NCBI RefSeq assembly: GCF_021729865.1
Contig: NZ_CP063400.1
Span: 2,232,001 to 2,296,000, forward strand
Reading direction: 5' to 3'
DNA: 64,000 nucleotides
Source of the DNA: Hydrogenophaga sp. SL48
GTDB taxonomy: Bacteria; Pseudomonadota; Gammaproteobacteria; Burkholderiales; Burkholderiaceae_C
In this document: positions 53,335 through 60,929 of the stretch, piece by piece
Layout: each line of letters begins with the position of its first letter
Position numbering within the stretch: position 1 is the stretch's first letter
The notes under the pieces: model-generated
Seen by the model: the letters and a program-made list of their open reading frames with translations, nothing else
Databases searched by the model: none
Told to the model about the DNA's origin: nothing
Program-made: the position numbers and the translations under genes

Positions 53335-54381
53335 TCAGGCTGCGGCGAGGTCAACTGGATTCCATCTGACCTGGTCAAAGGCTTTGCCTTTGACCAGGAC
53401 TGCCCAGGCTGTTCGGGCCAGCTTGTTGGCCAGCGCCGCGACCACCACGCTGTATGGGCGGCGCAGTAACAGCCTCTCGATCCAGCCGCTGCGCTGGCTC
53501 CTGGCAATGACTGCGCGGGCGCCGTGCATCAACATGGTCATCACATAAGGGTCGCCGCGTTTGGAGATCCCTAACTGCCGAGTCTTCCCGCCGGTGCCAG
53601 TCTGTCGGGGCGTCAGTCCCAACCAGGCGGCAAACTGCCTGCCTGACTCAAAGCTGGACAGGTCTGTCGCGGTAGACACCAAGGCTGTCGCCGTCAACGG
53701 GCCGATACCCGGTATGGCTTGCAGTGCCTGCATGTGCTGGTTCTGCTTGACCATCGAGGCCAGCCGTTTGTCCAGTTGGTCGATATCGACCTGCAGGCTG
53801 TCGATGCGACGAAGTTGATCCTGAACGCTGGCGACCACCACCTCAGGCAGTCGAGCTCGCTCCTGCGCCTTGGCCAGTTCATCCTGAATGCGCTTGAGCA
53901 ACACACGATGTCCTTCCGGCAGCACGATGCCGAACTCGTAGAGCAAGCCACGCAATGCGTTGGTTTGCATGATCCGCACCTTCATGAGCTGAGCGCGCAA
54001 GCGGTGTAGGGTCAGACAGGCTTGCTGCTGCTCGTTCTTGACTGGCACGGCCTTGATGTGAGGTTGCTGGGCCGCTACCCAGATGGCCTGTGCATCACGT
54101 GCATCGGTCTTGTCGCGCAGGACAAAGGGACGGACATGCTTGGCGGGCAGCAGCTTCACTTCATGCCCCAACGCCTGCATCGTTCTGGCCCAGTGGTGCG
54201 CGCCGCCACAGGCTTCCAACGCGACGAGCGAGCTCTGACGATTGGCAAAGAAGGTAGTCACCCGGTCACGCCTGAGTTTGTGCCGCGTGACTTCACCGGT
54301 CTCGGCATCCACGACGTGGAGCTGGAACACGTTCTTGGCAATATCCATTCCGATGACTGGCAGCGTTGCGGTAGATTGCAT
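53335..54381 (-). CDS. IS110-family (IS1111-type) transposase
   Basis: A 348-residue DEDD-type transposase. The RuvC-like domain begins IGMDIAKNVFQLHVVD (Asp13), continues with ALEACGGAHHWAR (Glu56) and KTDARDAQAI (Asp93, Asp96). The C-terminal transposase-20 domain has ALQAIPGIGPLTATALV and GISKRGDPYVMTMLMHGARA, with the serine region in between. It appears intact. The family uses a non-coding RNA from one element end to choose its target; in the IS1111 group that end is downstream of the gene, here 53052-53334. Confidence 0.92.
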   Translation of the reverse strand: MQSTATLPVIGMDIAKNVFQLHVVDAETGEVTRHKLRRDRVTTFFANRQSSLVALEACGGAHHWARTMQALGHEVKLLPAKHVRPFVLRDKTDARDAQAIWVAAQQPHIKAVPVKNEQQQACLTLHRLRAQLMKVRIMQTNALRGLLYEFGIVLPEGHRVLLKRIQDELAKAQERARLPEVVVASVQDQLRRIDSLQVDIDQLDKRLASMVKQNQHMQALQAIPGIGPLTATALVSTATDLSSFESGRQFAAWLGLTPRQTGTGGKTRQLGISKRGDPYVMTMLMHGARAVIARSQRSGWIERLLLRRPYSVVVAALANKLARTAWAVLVKGKAFDQVRWNPVDLAAA

Positions 54382-54382
54382 G

Positions 54383-54457
54383 GTGGGGCCTCCGGTTCTC
54401 AGTGGTTGCGACGAACTTCCACTTAGGCACCTTGACGCCGTTACCGCGAGGCCCCAC
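54383..54457. repeat. Inverted repeat upstream of the IS110 transposase
   Basis: GTGGGGCCTC (54383-54392) and GAGGCCCCAC (54448-54457) are perfect 10-bp inverted arms 55 bases apart. They start just before the transposase ATG. They may be subterminal repeats of the element or fold a leader RNA. Confidence 0.65.
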
Positions 54458-54599
54458 CCTGTATCGGGCTATGGGCCTACGCCATCACGGCGGTGCAGGT
54501 GGAGACGTCCATGCCATCTGCACACTTGTCGGCTGAGCACGCAAGCCGAATACACGTGTGCAGACCGTTGATCGTCAAAAAAACTTGCAAAAGGCGTCG

Positions 54600-54803
54600 G
54601 GGCCATACATCGATAAAGTGAATACGCTGCATGGTCTCGACAGCAAACCGCGGGCGCCCACCCCTGGCGCCGGGCGCCGGGACACGCAGTGCGATTAGCT
54701 AACCCGGCTCGGCCCAAGGCAACACCAGGCTCATCTCGTCCAGGAACTCGTGCTTGCGCGTTCTCTTGGACTTGCGCTCGAATCCGCTCTCGCTCAGGCT
54801 CAT
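54600..54803 (-). pseudogene. IS5-family transposase remnant
   Basis: From ATG 54803 the minus strand reads MSLSESGFERKSKRTRKHEF and LDEMSLVLPWAEPG before a stop. In another frame, ending near 54603, it reads GGRPRFAVETMQRIHFIDVW. Both match the first 90 residues of IS5-type transposases (KRTRKxxFLxEMxxVxPW and GGRPPxxxxTMLRIH). A frameshift and deletion separate them, and the catalytic DDE region is missing. Confidence 0.75.
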
Positions 54804-54863
54804 TTACTTCATGCCTTCACGGTCTCATATCGCGCGATCAGCGCCGGCTTGTGCAGACCTTAC

Positions 54864-55565
54864 CTAGAGGACTTTGCGCAGAGGCGGCCGCGTCAACCGA
54901 GAAAGCGCCGCGCGCAGCCGTTCGTTGGCGGGTGTGGCGTCGGGTGCTGACGAGCCCAGTGCGGCTTCGACGCTGCCGATGTGCTCAAGCATGCGCTGGC
55001 GAGCCAGTTCTAGCTGGCCTTTCTCGAGTGCGGCCACGATGCCCGCATGTTCGGCGCAGGACTGTCCAGCATCATGTTTGGATTGGTACAACGACGCGGC
55101 CAAGGTGGTGCGCGCGGTCAGGTCACGCAGGACATCGCACAGAAGTCGGTGGCCCAGGCATTCGGCCAAGCAGACATGGAAATCGGCCAGCAGGAAGGCC
55201 CGGGTTGCGGCATCGGCCTCTTCGATGGCCTGTTCTTCCTGGGCGATATGCTGGCGCAACCGGCGCAGCACAGACTGCAGCGGCCGTCCGGCCTCGCGCA
55301 GGATGCCGGTCTCGATGATGCGCCGGGCCGAAAAGGCATCGCGCGCCTCCTCGATGGAAGGCTCCACGACATACCAGCCTTTGCGGGTACGCACCTCCAC
55401 AAAGCCCCGTGCCTGCAACTGCATCAGCGCTTCGCGGACCAGAGTGCGGCTGACACCGAACAGTTCAGCCAATTCCTGCTCGCCCAAGCGCTCTCCGGGA
55501 GCGAGTTTTTGCGCGAGGATGGACTCGACGACCTGTTGGGCGATCTGGACTTGGTTGGAGCTCAT
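54864..55565 (-). CDS. GntR family regulator, FadR/FCD type
   Basis: A 233-residue regulator. The winged helix (LAPGERLGEQELAELFGVSR, then TLVREALMQLQARGFVEVRT) is followed by an FCD effector domain with helices holding metal- or carboxylate-binding histidines (DFHVCLAECLGH, EHAGIVAALEKGQLELARQR). Such proteins respond to organic acids. Its likely targets are nearby: the truncated binding-protein gene and dctA, which has a GntR-like palindrome upstream. Confidence 0.9.
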   Translation of the reverse strand: MSSNQVQIAQQVVESILAQKLAPGERLGEQELAELFGVSRTLVREALMQLQARGFVEVRTRKGWYVVEPSIEEARDAFSARRIIETGILREAGRPLQSVLRRLRQHIAQEEQAIEEADAATRAFLLADFHVCLAECLGHRLLCDVLRDLTARTTLAASLYQSKHDAGQSCAEHAGIVAALEKGQLELARQRMLEHIGSVEAALGSSAPDATPANERLRAALSRLTRPPLRKVL

Positions 55566-55685
55566 GTACGCTGACGAGTGTAGCCACCTGCCCGCTCAGG
55601 ACCCGGCACGTTTAAAGAAGCTCGAAGGCAGCGTCGTCTTGAACCAGACCATGGCGCTGATAGTCTGCGCCTGTGACTCACCAGC

Positions 55686-55988
55686 CTACTGCAGGAGACG
55701 GTCCGCGCTCTGCACCGGAACCAGTTCAAGCTTGACCTTCATGCCGATGGCGGGCATGTGCGCAATGGTGATGTCGTATCCCTCGGTGTTGCCGTTCTTG
55801 ATGAAAGCACAAGGCGGAAACTCCTTGGGCTCCACCACTCGAAGCAGGCGCTGGGTCATGATCTGATCCAGCGCGTCGCCCGCTCTAGAGGGCACAGGCT
55901 GCGCCAACAGGGTCTTTGTATACAGCAAGCCGAGGCCCACCACCGTGCCTGAGATGAGCCGGCGGTGGCAAGGACTTGGGATGGTCAT
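55686..55988 (-). pseudogene. Truncated family-3 solute-binding protein gene
   Basis: A 100-residue product with a signal-peptide-like start (LISGTVVGLGLLYTKTLLAQ) and the N-terminal lobe of an amino acid ABC-type binding protein (DALDQIMTQRLLRVVEPKEF, then GYDITIAHM and VKLELVPVQSADRL). A full protein has about 260 residues. The frame stops just after the first domain strand and shows an apparent internal shortening. No permease or ATPase genes follow, so it is a decayed relic. Confidence 0.75.
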
Positions 55989-56011
55989 GATGGACTTTCG
56001 GCCGGGATACG

Positions 56012-57331
56012 TCAGGCCTTGGCAGGCACGGGGCTCACGTCGATATCCATGTCGTCGTCAATCGGGGGCACAAAGCGGTCATCGAGCACCGCATGGGCTC
56101 GCTCGCGGTCAATGTCGCCTTCCCAGGCTGCAACTGCCACCGTTGCAACACAGTTGCCGATCAGGTTGCCCACGGCGCGGGCGATGCCCATGAACCAATC
56201 CACCGACAGCACCAGCACCAGACCGATGGCCGGGATCGCGGGAATCGCCTGCAGCGTAGCGGCCAGAACCACGATGGCCGAACCCGGCACGCCATGCGCG
56301 CCTTTGGAGGTGACCAGCGAGATGGCCAGGATGGTCAGCAGGTCGGTCATCGAAATGGGTGTGTTGGTAGCCTGGGCAATGAAGACGGCCGCCAGCGTGA
56401 TGTAGATCGAAAACGCATCGAGGTTGAAGGAGTAGCCGGTGGGAATGACCAAGCCGACAGTGGAGTCGCGAATACCCATGCGCTTGAGCTTGGCCATGAC
56501 TTGCGGCAGCACGCTGTCCGACGAGGTGGTTGCGAACACCACCATGAGTTCTTCACGCAGGTACTTCAACAGTTTGAAGAGACTGAAACCGGAAAACCGC
56601 ATGATGCTGCCCAGCACCACGGAGACAAAGATGATCACCGCGGCATAGAACAGCACGACCAGCATGCCCAGTTGCTTGAGTGACCCGATACCGTACTTGC
56701 CGACGGTGAAGGCTATGGCGCCCAACACGCCCAGCGGTGCCAGCTTGATGATGATGCCCATGGTCTTGAAGAGCACGTGCGCCAGCTCGTCAATCAGACC
56801 GACCACCTTCTGGCCCTTGTTGCCCAGCATGGCCAGCGCGCAGCCGAACAGCACCGAGAACAGCAGCACTTGCAGCACGTCGCCATTGACGAAAGCACTT
56901 ACCGCAGTGTTGGGGATCAGCTTCATCAAAAACTCCACCGTGCCGCCGCCGGTGAGCTTGCCGGCGTTTTCGGCGTAGGCGCTCATGGCCTTGGCGTCCA
57001 GCAGTTTGGGATCCACATTCATGCCAACACCGGGCTGGAACACGAAAGCCAGTACCAGTCCAATCACCAGCGCGATAGTGGTGACCACCTCAAAGTAGAT
57101 CAGCGCCTTGACCCCGACGCGGCCAACCCGCTTGAGATCGCCGGCGCCTGCGATGCCGTGAACGACCACGCAAAAGACGATCAGGGGAATCAGCATCTTG
57201 ATTAGCTTGATGAAGCCGTCGCCCAAGGGCTTGAGCTTGACGGCAGACTCCGGCCACAGGAAGCCGACGATCACGCCGATGACAAGGGCCAGTACAACCT
57301 GGCCAAACAGGGAGCGGAAAAACTTGGGCAT
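56012..57331 (-). CDS. dctA: C4-dicarboxylate:cation symporter DctA
   Basis: A 439-residue DAACS-family carrier. Transmembrane and hairpin motifs are ALVIGVIVGFLWP, LIKMLIPLIVFCVVVHGIAG, FATTSSDSVLPQVMAKLKRM (HP1 serine-rich loop) and SLVTSKGAHGVPGSAIVVLA (HP2). The helix-7 motif, usually NLDGT or NMDGT, reads NLDAF here. The start ATG 57331 (MPKFFRSLFGQ) is typical. It imports succinate, fumarate, malate or similar acids. A GntR-type palindrome lies 55 bp upstream. Confidence 0.93.
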   Translation of the reverse strand: MPKFFRSLFGQVVLALVIGVIVGFLWPESAVKLKPLGDGFIKLIKMLIPLIVFCVVVHGIAGAGDLKRVGRVGVKALIYFEVVTTIALVIGLVLAFVFQPGVGMNVDPKLLDAKAMSAYAENAGKLTGGGTVEFLMKLIPNTAVSAFVNGDVLQVLLFSVLFGCALAMLGNKGQKVVGLIDELAHVLFKTMGIIIKLAPLGVLGAIAFTVGKYGIGSLKQLGMLVVLFYAAVIIFVSVVLGSIMRFSGFSLFKLLKYLREELMVVFATTSSDSVLPQVMAKLKRMGIRDSTVGLVIPTGYSFNLDAFSIYITLAAVFIAQATNTPISMTDLLTILAISLVTSKGAHGVPGSAIVVLAATLQAIPAIPAIGLVLVLSVDWFMGIARAVGNLIGNCVATVAVAAWEGDIDRERAHAVLDDRFVPPIDDDMDIDVSPVPAKA

Positions 57332-57385
57332 GGAAGTCTCCGGTAGTAGCAATAATTGTTGGCAGCGAGTTTGCTTGCACGCAAA

Positions 57386-57399
57386 TCTTGCATACAAGA
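57386..57399. promoter_or_regulatory. Putative GntR operator before dctA
   Basis: TCTTGCATACAAGA has perfect 5-bp arms around CATA and resembles the FadR-subfamily consensus TTGTATACAA. It lies 55 bp upstream of the dctA start. The GntR gene at 54864-55565 is the nearest candidate binder. Confidence 0.5.
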
Positions 57400-57738
57400 A
57401 ATGTAGACAAACTTGAAAACTGCTGTCACAGGGTTATCCCGATGTGCCACCCAAGACTGTTTTCAAGGTGGCGCGCGTGATCGCTGTGCGCACCCGGTGG
57501 ATCGGCCCGGAAGCGCACGCCGACAACCTGATCCAGTCGCGGCTGGATTTCCTGGAGGCAAAAGACCGGCGATTGCAGCGCACCGTTTCCACGCCGACAG
57601 TAAGCAATTGGATGGACGCCCCACCCGCGCCGGCACCAACGTGAATACCAAGGGACGTCCCACTTTCGGGTAACGGCATCGAGTGCCAAGATTGACGTTG
57701 CTTGGAAGTGAATCTGCACCTTTGAACGGAGCAGTCCC
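57400..57738. other. Stretch without a recognisable gene, upstream of dctA
   Basis: Open frames exist on both strands (for example 57444-57644 on plus), but none resembles a known family. A GCCACC/GGTGGC inverted repeat (57446-57451 and 57467-57472) is the only structure noted. Given the IS110 fragment next to it, this may be decayed mobile DNA. Confidence 0.45.
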
Positions 57739-57894
57739 TTGAGCAAGATTGCACGTGTCGTCGTTGATTTGGCCAAGAATCATATTCAGAGGCATACCGT
57801 GGATGAGACCGGCAAGGTGGTAAGCACCCGGGCGCTCAAACGCGAAAGGTTCATAGCTTGGTGCGTCATGTTTGAAGTCCCCTTTAAAACATGA
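57739..57894 (+). pseudogene. N-terminal fragment of a second IS110-family transposase
   Basis: Reading from TTG 57739: LSKIARVVVDLAKNHIQRHT, then VDETGKVVSTRALKRERFIA and WC, before a divergent tail and stop. This matches the first 42 residues of IS110 transposases (VGIDLAKNxFQxHxVDxxGK), including the first catalytic aspartate. It differs clearly from the intact transposase at 53335-54381, so it comes from another element. Confidence 0.75.
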
Positions 57895-57970
57895 ACCACC
57901 CGGAAGTAGAGAATTCCCCCAGGGCGTCTATGTGCGGATGTCTGAAGCGACCAACTGATCAAGAGTGGAG

Positions 57971-57988
57971 TTGTCGTCGCAATGACAA
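57971..57988. promoter_or_regulatory. Palindromic operator, site 1 of a pair
   Basis: TTGTCGTCGCAATGACAA has TTGTC/GACAA arms around 8 bases. Its exact reverse complement occurs at 62019-62036. It lies 71 bp upstream of the hydratase start. The Crp-type regulator at 60130-60846 is the best candidate binder, although the 18-bp arrangement is not the classical Crp or FNR box. Confidence 0.6.
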
Positions 57989-58058
57989 CATGCTTCTTTT
58001 GCCATCCCTAGACTGCAGTGAAGTCAATCAAGACGAGCAGCTTTCAAGGAGAAACGAC

Positions 58059-58832
58059 ATGGCATGGGACATCGAAGTCATTCAAGAGTGCGCCGTGGTG
58101 CACATGAACACCAACAAGGTGAACGTTCAGAACGACCAGTTCTTCAGCGATCTGCACGGTGCTTTTGATCGACTGGAGAAGGAGTTCAGTGAACTGCCGG
58201 TGGTGCTGACGGGTCAAGGCAATGCGTTCTCCGCGGGGATCGACTTCCAGTACAGCTTCGAAATCTTCGGCAGCGGCGACCCGGACAAGATTCGAGATTG
58301 GTACCGGACCTACCGCGAGACCAACCTGCGCATCTTCACCTACCCCCGCCCCACCGTCGCAGCGGTGAACGGCCATGCCATCGCCGGTGGACTCATCACG
58401 GCGCTGGACTGCGACTTCCGGGTGGCGGCCCGAAAGACAGCCAAGTTCGGCCTCAACGAAGTGCCCATTGGCATCCCGATGCCGGCTGCCTACGTGGAGA
58501 TCATCAAGTACGCCCTGGGGGATCAGGTCGGCGCATTGACCACGCTGCGCGGCAAGCTCTACGACTTCGATGAGGCCGAAAAATTGGGCTTCTTCCACCA
58601 GGTCGTGACAGAGGATCAGCTCATCGACACCGCCATCGGCTACGCACGCTGCATCACACCCGATTGCAACACCGCCTACGCAATGTCCAAGAAGGCATTG
58701 AAGGACGGGGTCATGCGTCAGATTCAGGAACGAACTGTGGCGCTGGATGCCCAGTTGCCCGCAGGCATGAGCGACGAAGGCAATCGCCATGCACAGGACC
58801 GTCGCCGCCAAGAAATCATGCACAAACGCTGA
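58059..58832 (+). CDS. Enoyl-CoA hydratase family protein, paralogue 2
   Basis: A 257-residue crotonase starting MAWDIEVIQECAVVHMNTNK, close to the gene at 44762-45538. Oxyanion segments are AFSAGIDFQYSFEIFG and NGHAIAGGLITALDCDFRV. AAGGAG lies just upstream of ATG 58059, which settles the start. It heads an operon with a glutathione transferase and a DsbA-like isomerase, a different context from its paralogue. Confidence 0.92.
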   Translation: MAWDIEVIQECAVVHMNTNKVNVQNDQFFSDLHGAFDRLEKEFSELPVVLTGQGNAFSAGIDFQYSFEIFGSGDPDKIRDWYRTYRETNLRIFTYPRPTVAAVNGHAIAGGLITALDCDFRVAARKTAKFGLNEVPIGIPMPAAYVEIIKYALGDQVGALTTLRGKLYDFDEAEKLGFFHQVVTEDQLIDTAIGYARCITPDCNTAYAMSKKALKDGVMRQIQERTVALDAQLPAGMSDEGNRHAQDRRRQEIMHKR

Positions 58833-58840
58833 TCACAACC

Positions 58841-59521
58841 ATGATTGACCTCTACAGCTGGTCTGCGCCCAATGGCCACAAGGTACACATCCTGATTGAA
58901 GAGCTGGGTATTCCTTACCGGATCGTCCCGATCAACATCACGACCGGTGCGCAGCACGAGGACACCTACCGGGCCATCAACCCGAACGGAAAAATTCCGG
59001 CCATCGTCGATCACGCCCCGCTGGGTGGTGGACCGTGCCACACGGTGTTTGAGACCGGCGCGATCCTGTTGTATCTCGCGGAGAAAGAAAAGCGGTTCTT
59101 GCCAGAAGACATGCGAGAGCGCAGCGACGTGATGCAGTGGCTGTTCTGGCAAGTCGGCGGCCTGGGCCCCATGATGGGACAGGCTCAACACTTCTTCCGG
59201 TATGCCTCCGAACAGGTGCCCTACGGCATCGCCCGGTACCAGAAGGAAACCCGGCGCCTGCTCAAGGTCATGGATGACAGGCTGCAGCACCACGAATACC
59301 TGGGCGGTGCGTACTCCATTGCCGACATGGCCTGCTTTCCCTGGATCAGGATCCACAAGTTGACCGGTATCGATCTGGACGAATTTCCCAACATCCAGGC
59401 CTGGTACAGCCGGATTCGCGCCCGGCCTGCGCTGGACCGTGCCCTCAACCTTCTGCGTGAGCAATGGGTGGACGTTTCGAAATCCGATGAGGCCAAGCGC
59501 AACCTGTTTCAGAAGGGGTAA
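58841..59521 (+). CDS. Glutathione S-transferase, YfcG/YghU-like
   Basis: A 226-residue GST. The thioredoxin-like N-terminal domain has MIDLYSWSAPNGHKVHILIE, the cis-proline motif NPNGKIPAIVD and the glutathione-binding FETGAILLYLAEKE. The helical C-terminal domain has YLGGAYSIADMACFPWI. This layout is typical of nu-class YfcG-type enzymes with disulfide-reductase or conjugating activity. It begins 8 bp after the hydratase and is followed 6 bp later by the isomerase. Confidence 0.9.
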   Translation: MIDLYSWSAPNGHKVHILIEELGIPYRIVPINITTGAQHEDTYRAINPNGKIPAIVDHAPLGGGPCHTVFETGAILLYLAEKEKRFLPEDMRERSDVMQWLFWQVGGLGPMMGQAQHFFRYASEQVPYGIARYQKETRRLLKVMDDRLQHHEYLGGAYSIADMACFPWIRIHKLTGIDLDEFPNIQAWYSRIRARPALDRALNLLREQWVDVSKSDEAKRNLFQKG

Positions 59522-59527
59522 CCGGAG

Positions 59528-60154
59528 ATGCCCGAGCCAAGCGACCGCACCGTTGATGTCTTCATCGACCTGCGCAGCCCCTACTCCTACCTGGCCATCC
59601 AGCCAGCCCGCGATCTGGAAAAATCAAGCGGTATTCAGCTCGATTGGTGGCCATTCATCACCGACTTTCAGTCGGCCTATGGCGGGGAGATCGAAGAACG
59701 CAGCCCCAGGGATGTGGCGAAGCTGAAGTACCTCTACATGGACTGTCGGCGCCTGGCCAAGGCACAAGGCCTCACCATTCGAGCCACCACCAAGCTGTGG
59801 GACGCAACCCTGGCGAGCCAAGCCATGCTGTTTGCCAAAACACAGCATCGACTGTGGGAGTTTTGCGACCCGTTGCTGGCCGCTTTCTGGCGCAGGGAGT
59901 TTGATCTTGAGTCACCCGAGCAGCTGACAACGGCGCTGGTGACAGCGGGATTGCGTGCGGACGACTGGGCGGCATACCAAGAGAGCCGTGCCGCCAGCGA
60001 CCTGGAAACGGCATTGACTCGCGCAGAGCAGCTGGGTGTGTTTGGTGCCCCTACCTTCGTGTGGCAAGGCGAACTGTTCTGGGGTGGTGACCGGCTGCCA
60101 TTGCTCAAAGCCGCACTGGCGTCGAGTGTTCAGCTGGACTCGAACCCCGCCTGA
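59528..60154 (+). CDS. DsbA-family 2-hydroxychromene-2-carboxylate isomerase-like protein
   Basis: A 208-residue GST-kappa/HCCA-isomerase-type protein. The start VDVFIDLRSPYSYLAIQPAR, the insertion helical region and the C-terminal GVFGAPTFVWQGELFWGGDR are characteristic; the serine in SPYSYL takes the place of the DsbA catalytic cysteine. These enzymes use glutathione for cis/trans or ring isomerisation, which fits the adjacent GST. Its last 25 bp overlap the convergent regulator gene. Confidence 0.88.
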   Translation: MPEPSDRTVDVFIDLRSPYSYLAIQPARDLEKSSGIQLDWWPFITDFQSAYGGEIEERSPRDVAKLKYLYMDCRRLAKAQGLTIRATTKLWDATLASQAMLFAKTQHRLWEFCDPLLAAFWRREFDLESPEQLTTALVTAGLRADDWAAYQESRAASDLETALTRAEQLGVFGAPTFVWQGELFWGGDRLPLLKAALASSVQLDSNPA

Positions 60155-60846
60155 CCCTCGGTCAGGACATACACGCGCAACCTTTGTACGTCGACAAACA
60201 GCATGCCTTTGTTGGCCTCGATGCTGACGAGTCCCCGGCGTTTGAACTCCCCCAGCGCCACGTTGACCCGCTGCCGTGACAGCCCACAGATCAATGACAG
60301 TTCGTGCTGTGAAACTGCCAATGCCTGAAAACCCTCGTGCCGGTCCTTGGCCACCATCAGCAACCCGCGCGCCACACGCACTTCGGGCTTGAGCAACCTG
60401 GACGCCACCAGCATGGTCACGAAGGCCCCCATTCGGGCATTCATGATCTCCGTCAGGTAGTGGTTGAACGGAATCGACGCGTGGCGCAGTGTGTCGAACG
60501 TCTGCACCGGAATGCAGCAGATGTGTGCAGTGGTGAGCGCGCGCAAGTCGTAGCGCCGCATTTCCTTTTTGAGCAGGGATCCGTCGCCGCCCCATTCGCC
60601 TTCCCGCAGGCAATAGAGAGTGGTCTCCGAACCGTCAGAGCCCACCACGTACATCTGCAGATACCCCTGAAGCAACCCGTACCAGTAAGTGCTGGGCATG
60701 CCCTCACGGGCGATGTAGTCACCGGGCTCTGCGTGCTGCTCTGTTGCGGTTTCCAGGGTCAGCGATTGAAGATCTGCAGGCAAGGCACGGAACCACGCCC
60801 ACCCATCCAGAAACTGGACGATGCTGTCGCTCACTTTTGCACTCAT
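60130..60846 (-). CDS. Crp/FNR family transcriptional regulator
   Basis: A 238-residue protein. The cyclic-nucleotide-binding-like beta-barrel includes EPGDYIAREGMPSTYWYGLL and LREGEWGGDGSLLKKE. The C-terminal winged helix is LSLICGLSRQRVNVALGEFK. The usual FNR N-terminal cysteine cluster is absent, so it is not an FNR-type oxygen sensor. I chose ATG 60846; GTG 60855 would add three residues. It lies between two units that each have an identical 18-bp palindrome upstream. Confidence 0.88.
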   Translation of the reverse strand: MSAKVSDSIVQFLDGWAWFRALPADLQSLTLETATEQHAEPGDYIAREGMPSTYWYGLLQGYLQMYVVGSDGSETTLYCLREGEWGGDGSLLKKEMRRYDLRALTTAHICCIPVQTFDTLRHASIPFNHYLTEIMNARMGAFVTMLVASRLLKPEVRVARGLLMVAKDRHEGFQALAVSQHELSLICGLSRQRVNVALGEFKRRGLVSIEANKGMLFVDVQRLRVYVLTEGQAGFESS

Positions 60847-60875
60847 GCTGTTCACTCAAGGCCCATCTCGAATCA

Positions 60876-60889
60876 ATGTTAGTGAACAT
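60876..60889. promoter_or_regulatory. Palindrome upstream of the Crp-type regulator gene
   Basis: ATGTTAGTGAACAT has 5-bp arms around AGTG, 30 bp upstream of the regulator ATG. It overlaps a longer pair, TGTTCACT (60849-60856) and AGTGAACA (60881-60888). It may be an autoregulatory site but differs from the TTGTC-N8-GACAA pair. Confidence 0.4.
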
Positions 60890-60929
60890 CTTCACCGGCG
60901 GATAGGGGCGCGTCGCCACGAGGAGACGC

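Larger units (their letters stand above)
53335..54457 (-). mobile_element. IS110/IS1111-type insertion sequence (minimal extent)
   Basis: This span holds the transposase gene and the inverted repeat just upstream of it. True ends could not be fixed: IS110 relatives lack obvious terminal repeats and target duplications. The element probably extends left into 53052-53334, which contains no other gene I recognise. It lies between the GlxA-type regulator and an IS5 remnant. Confidence 0.7.

Noticed and set aside
57444..57644. Plus-strand open frame of 66 codons upstream of the IS110 fragment
   Set aside because: No family resemblance, no ribosome-binding site and equally long frames on the opposite strand.
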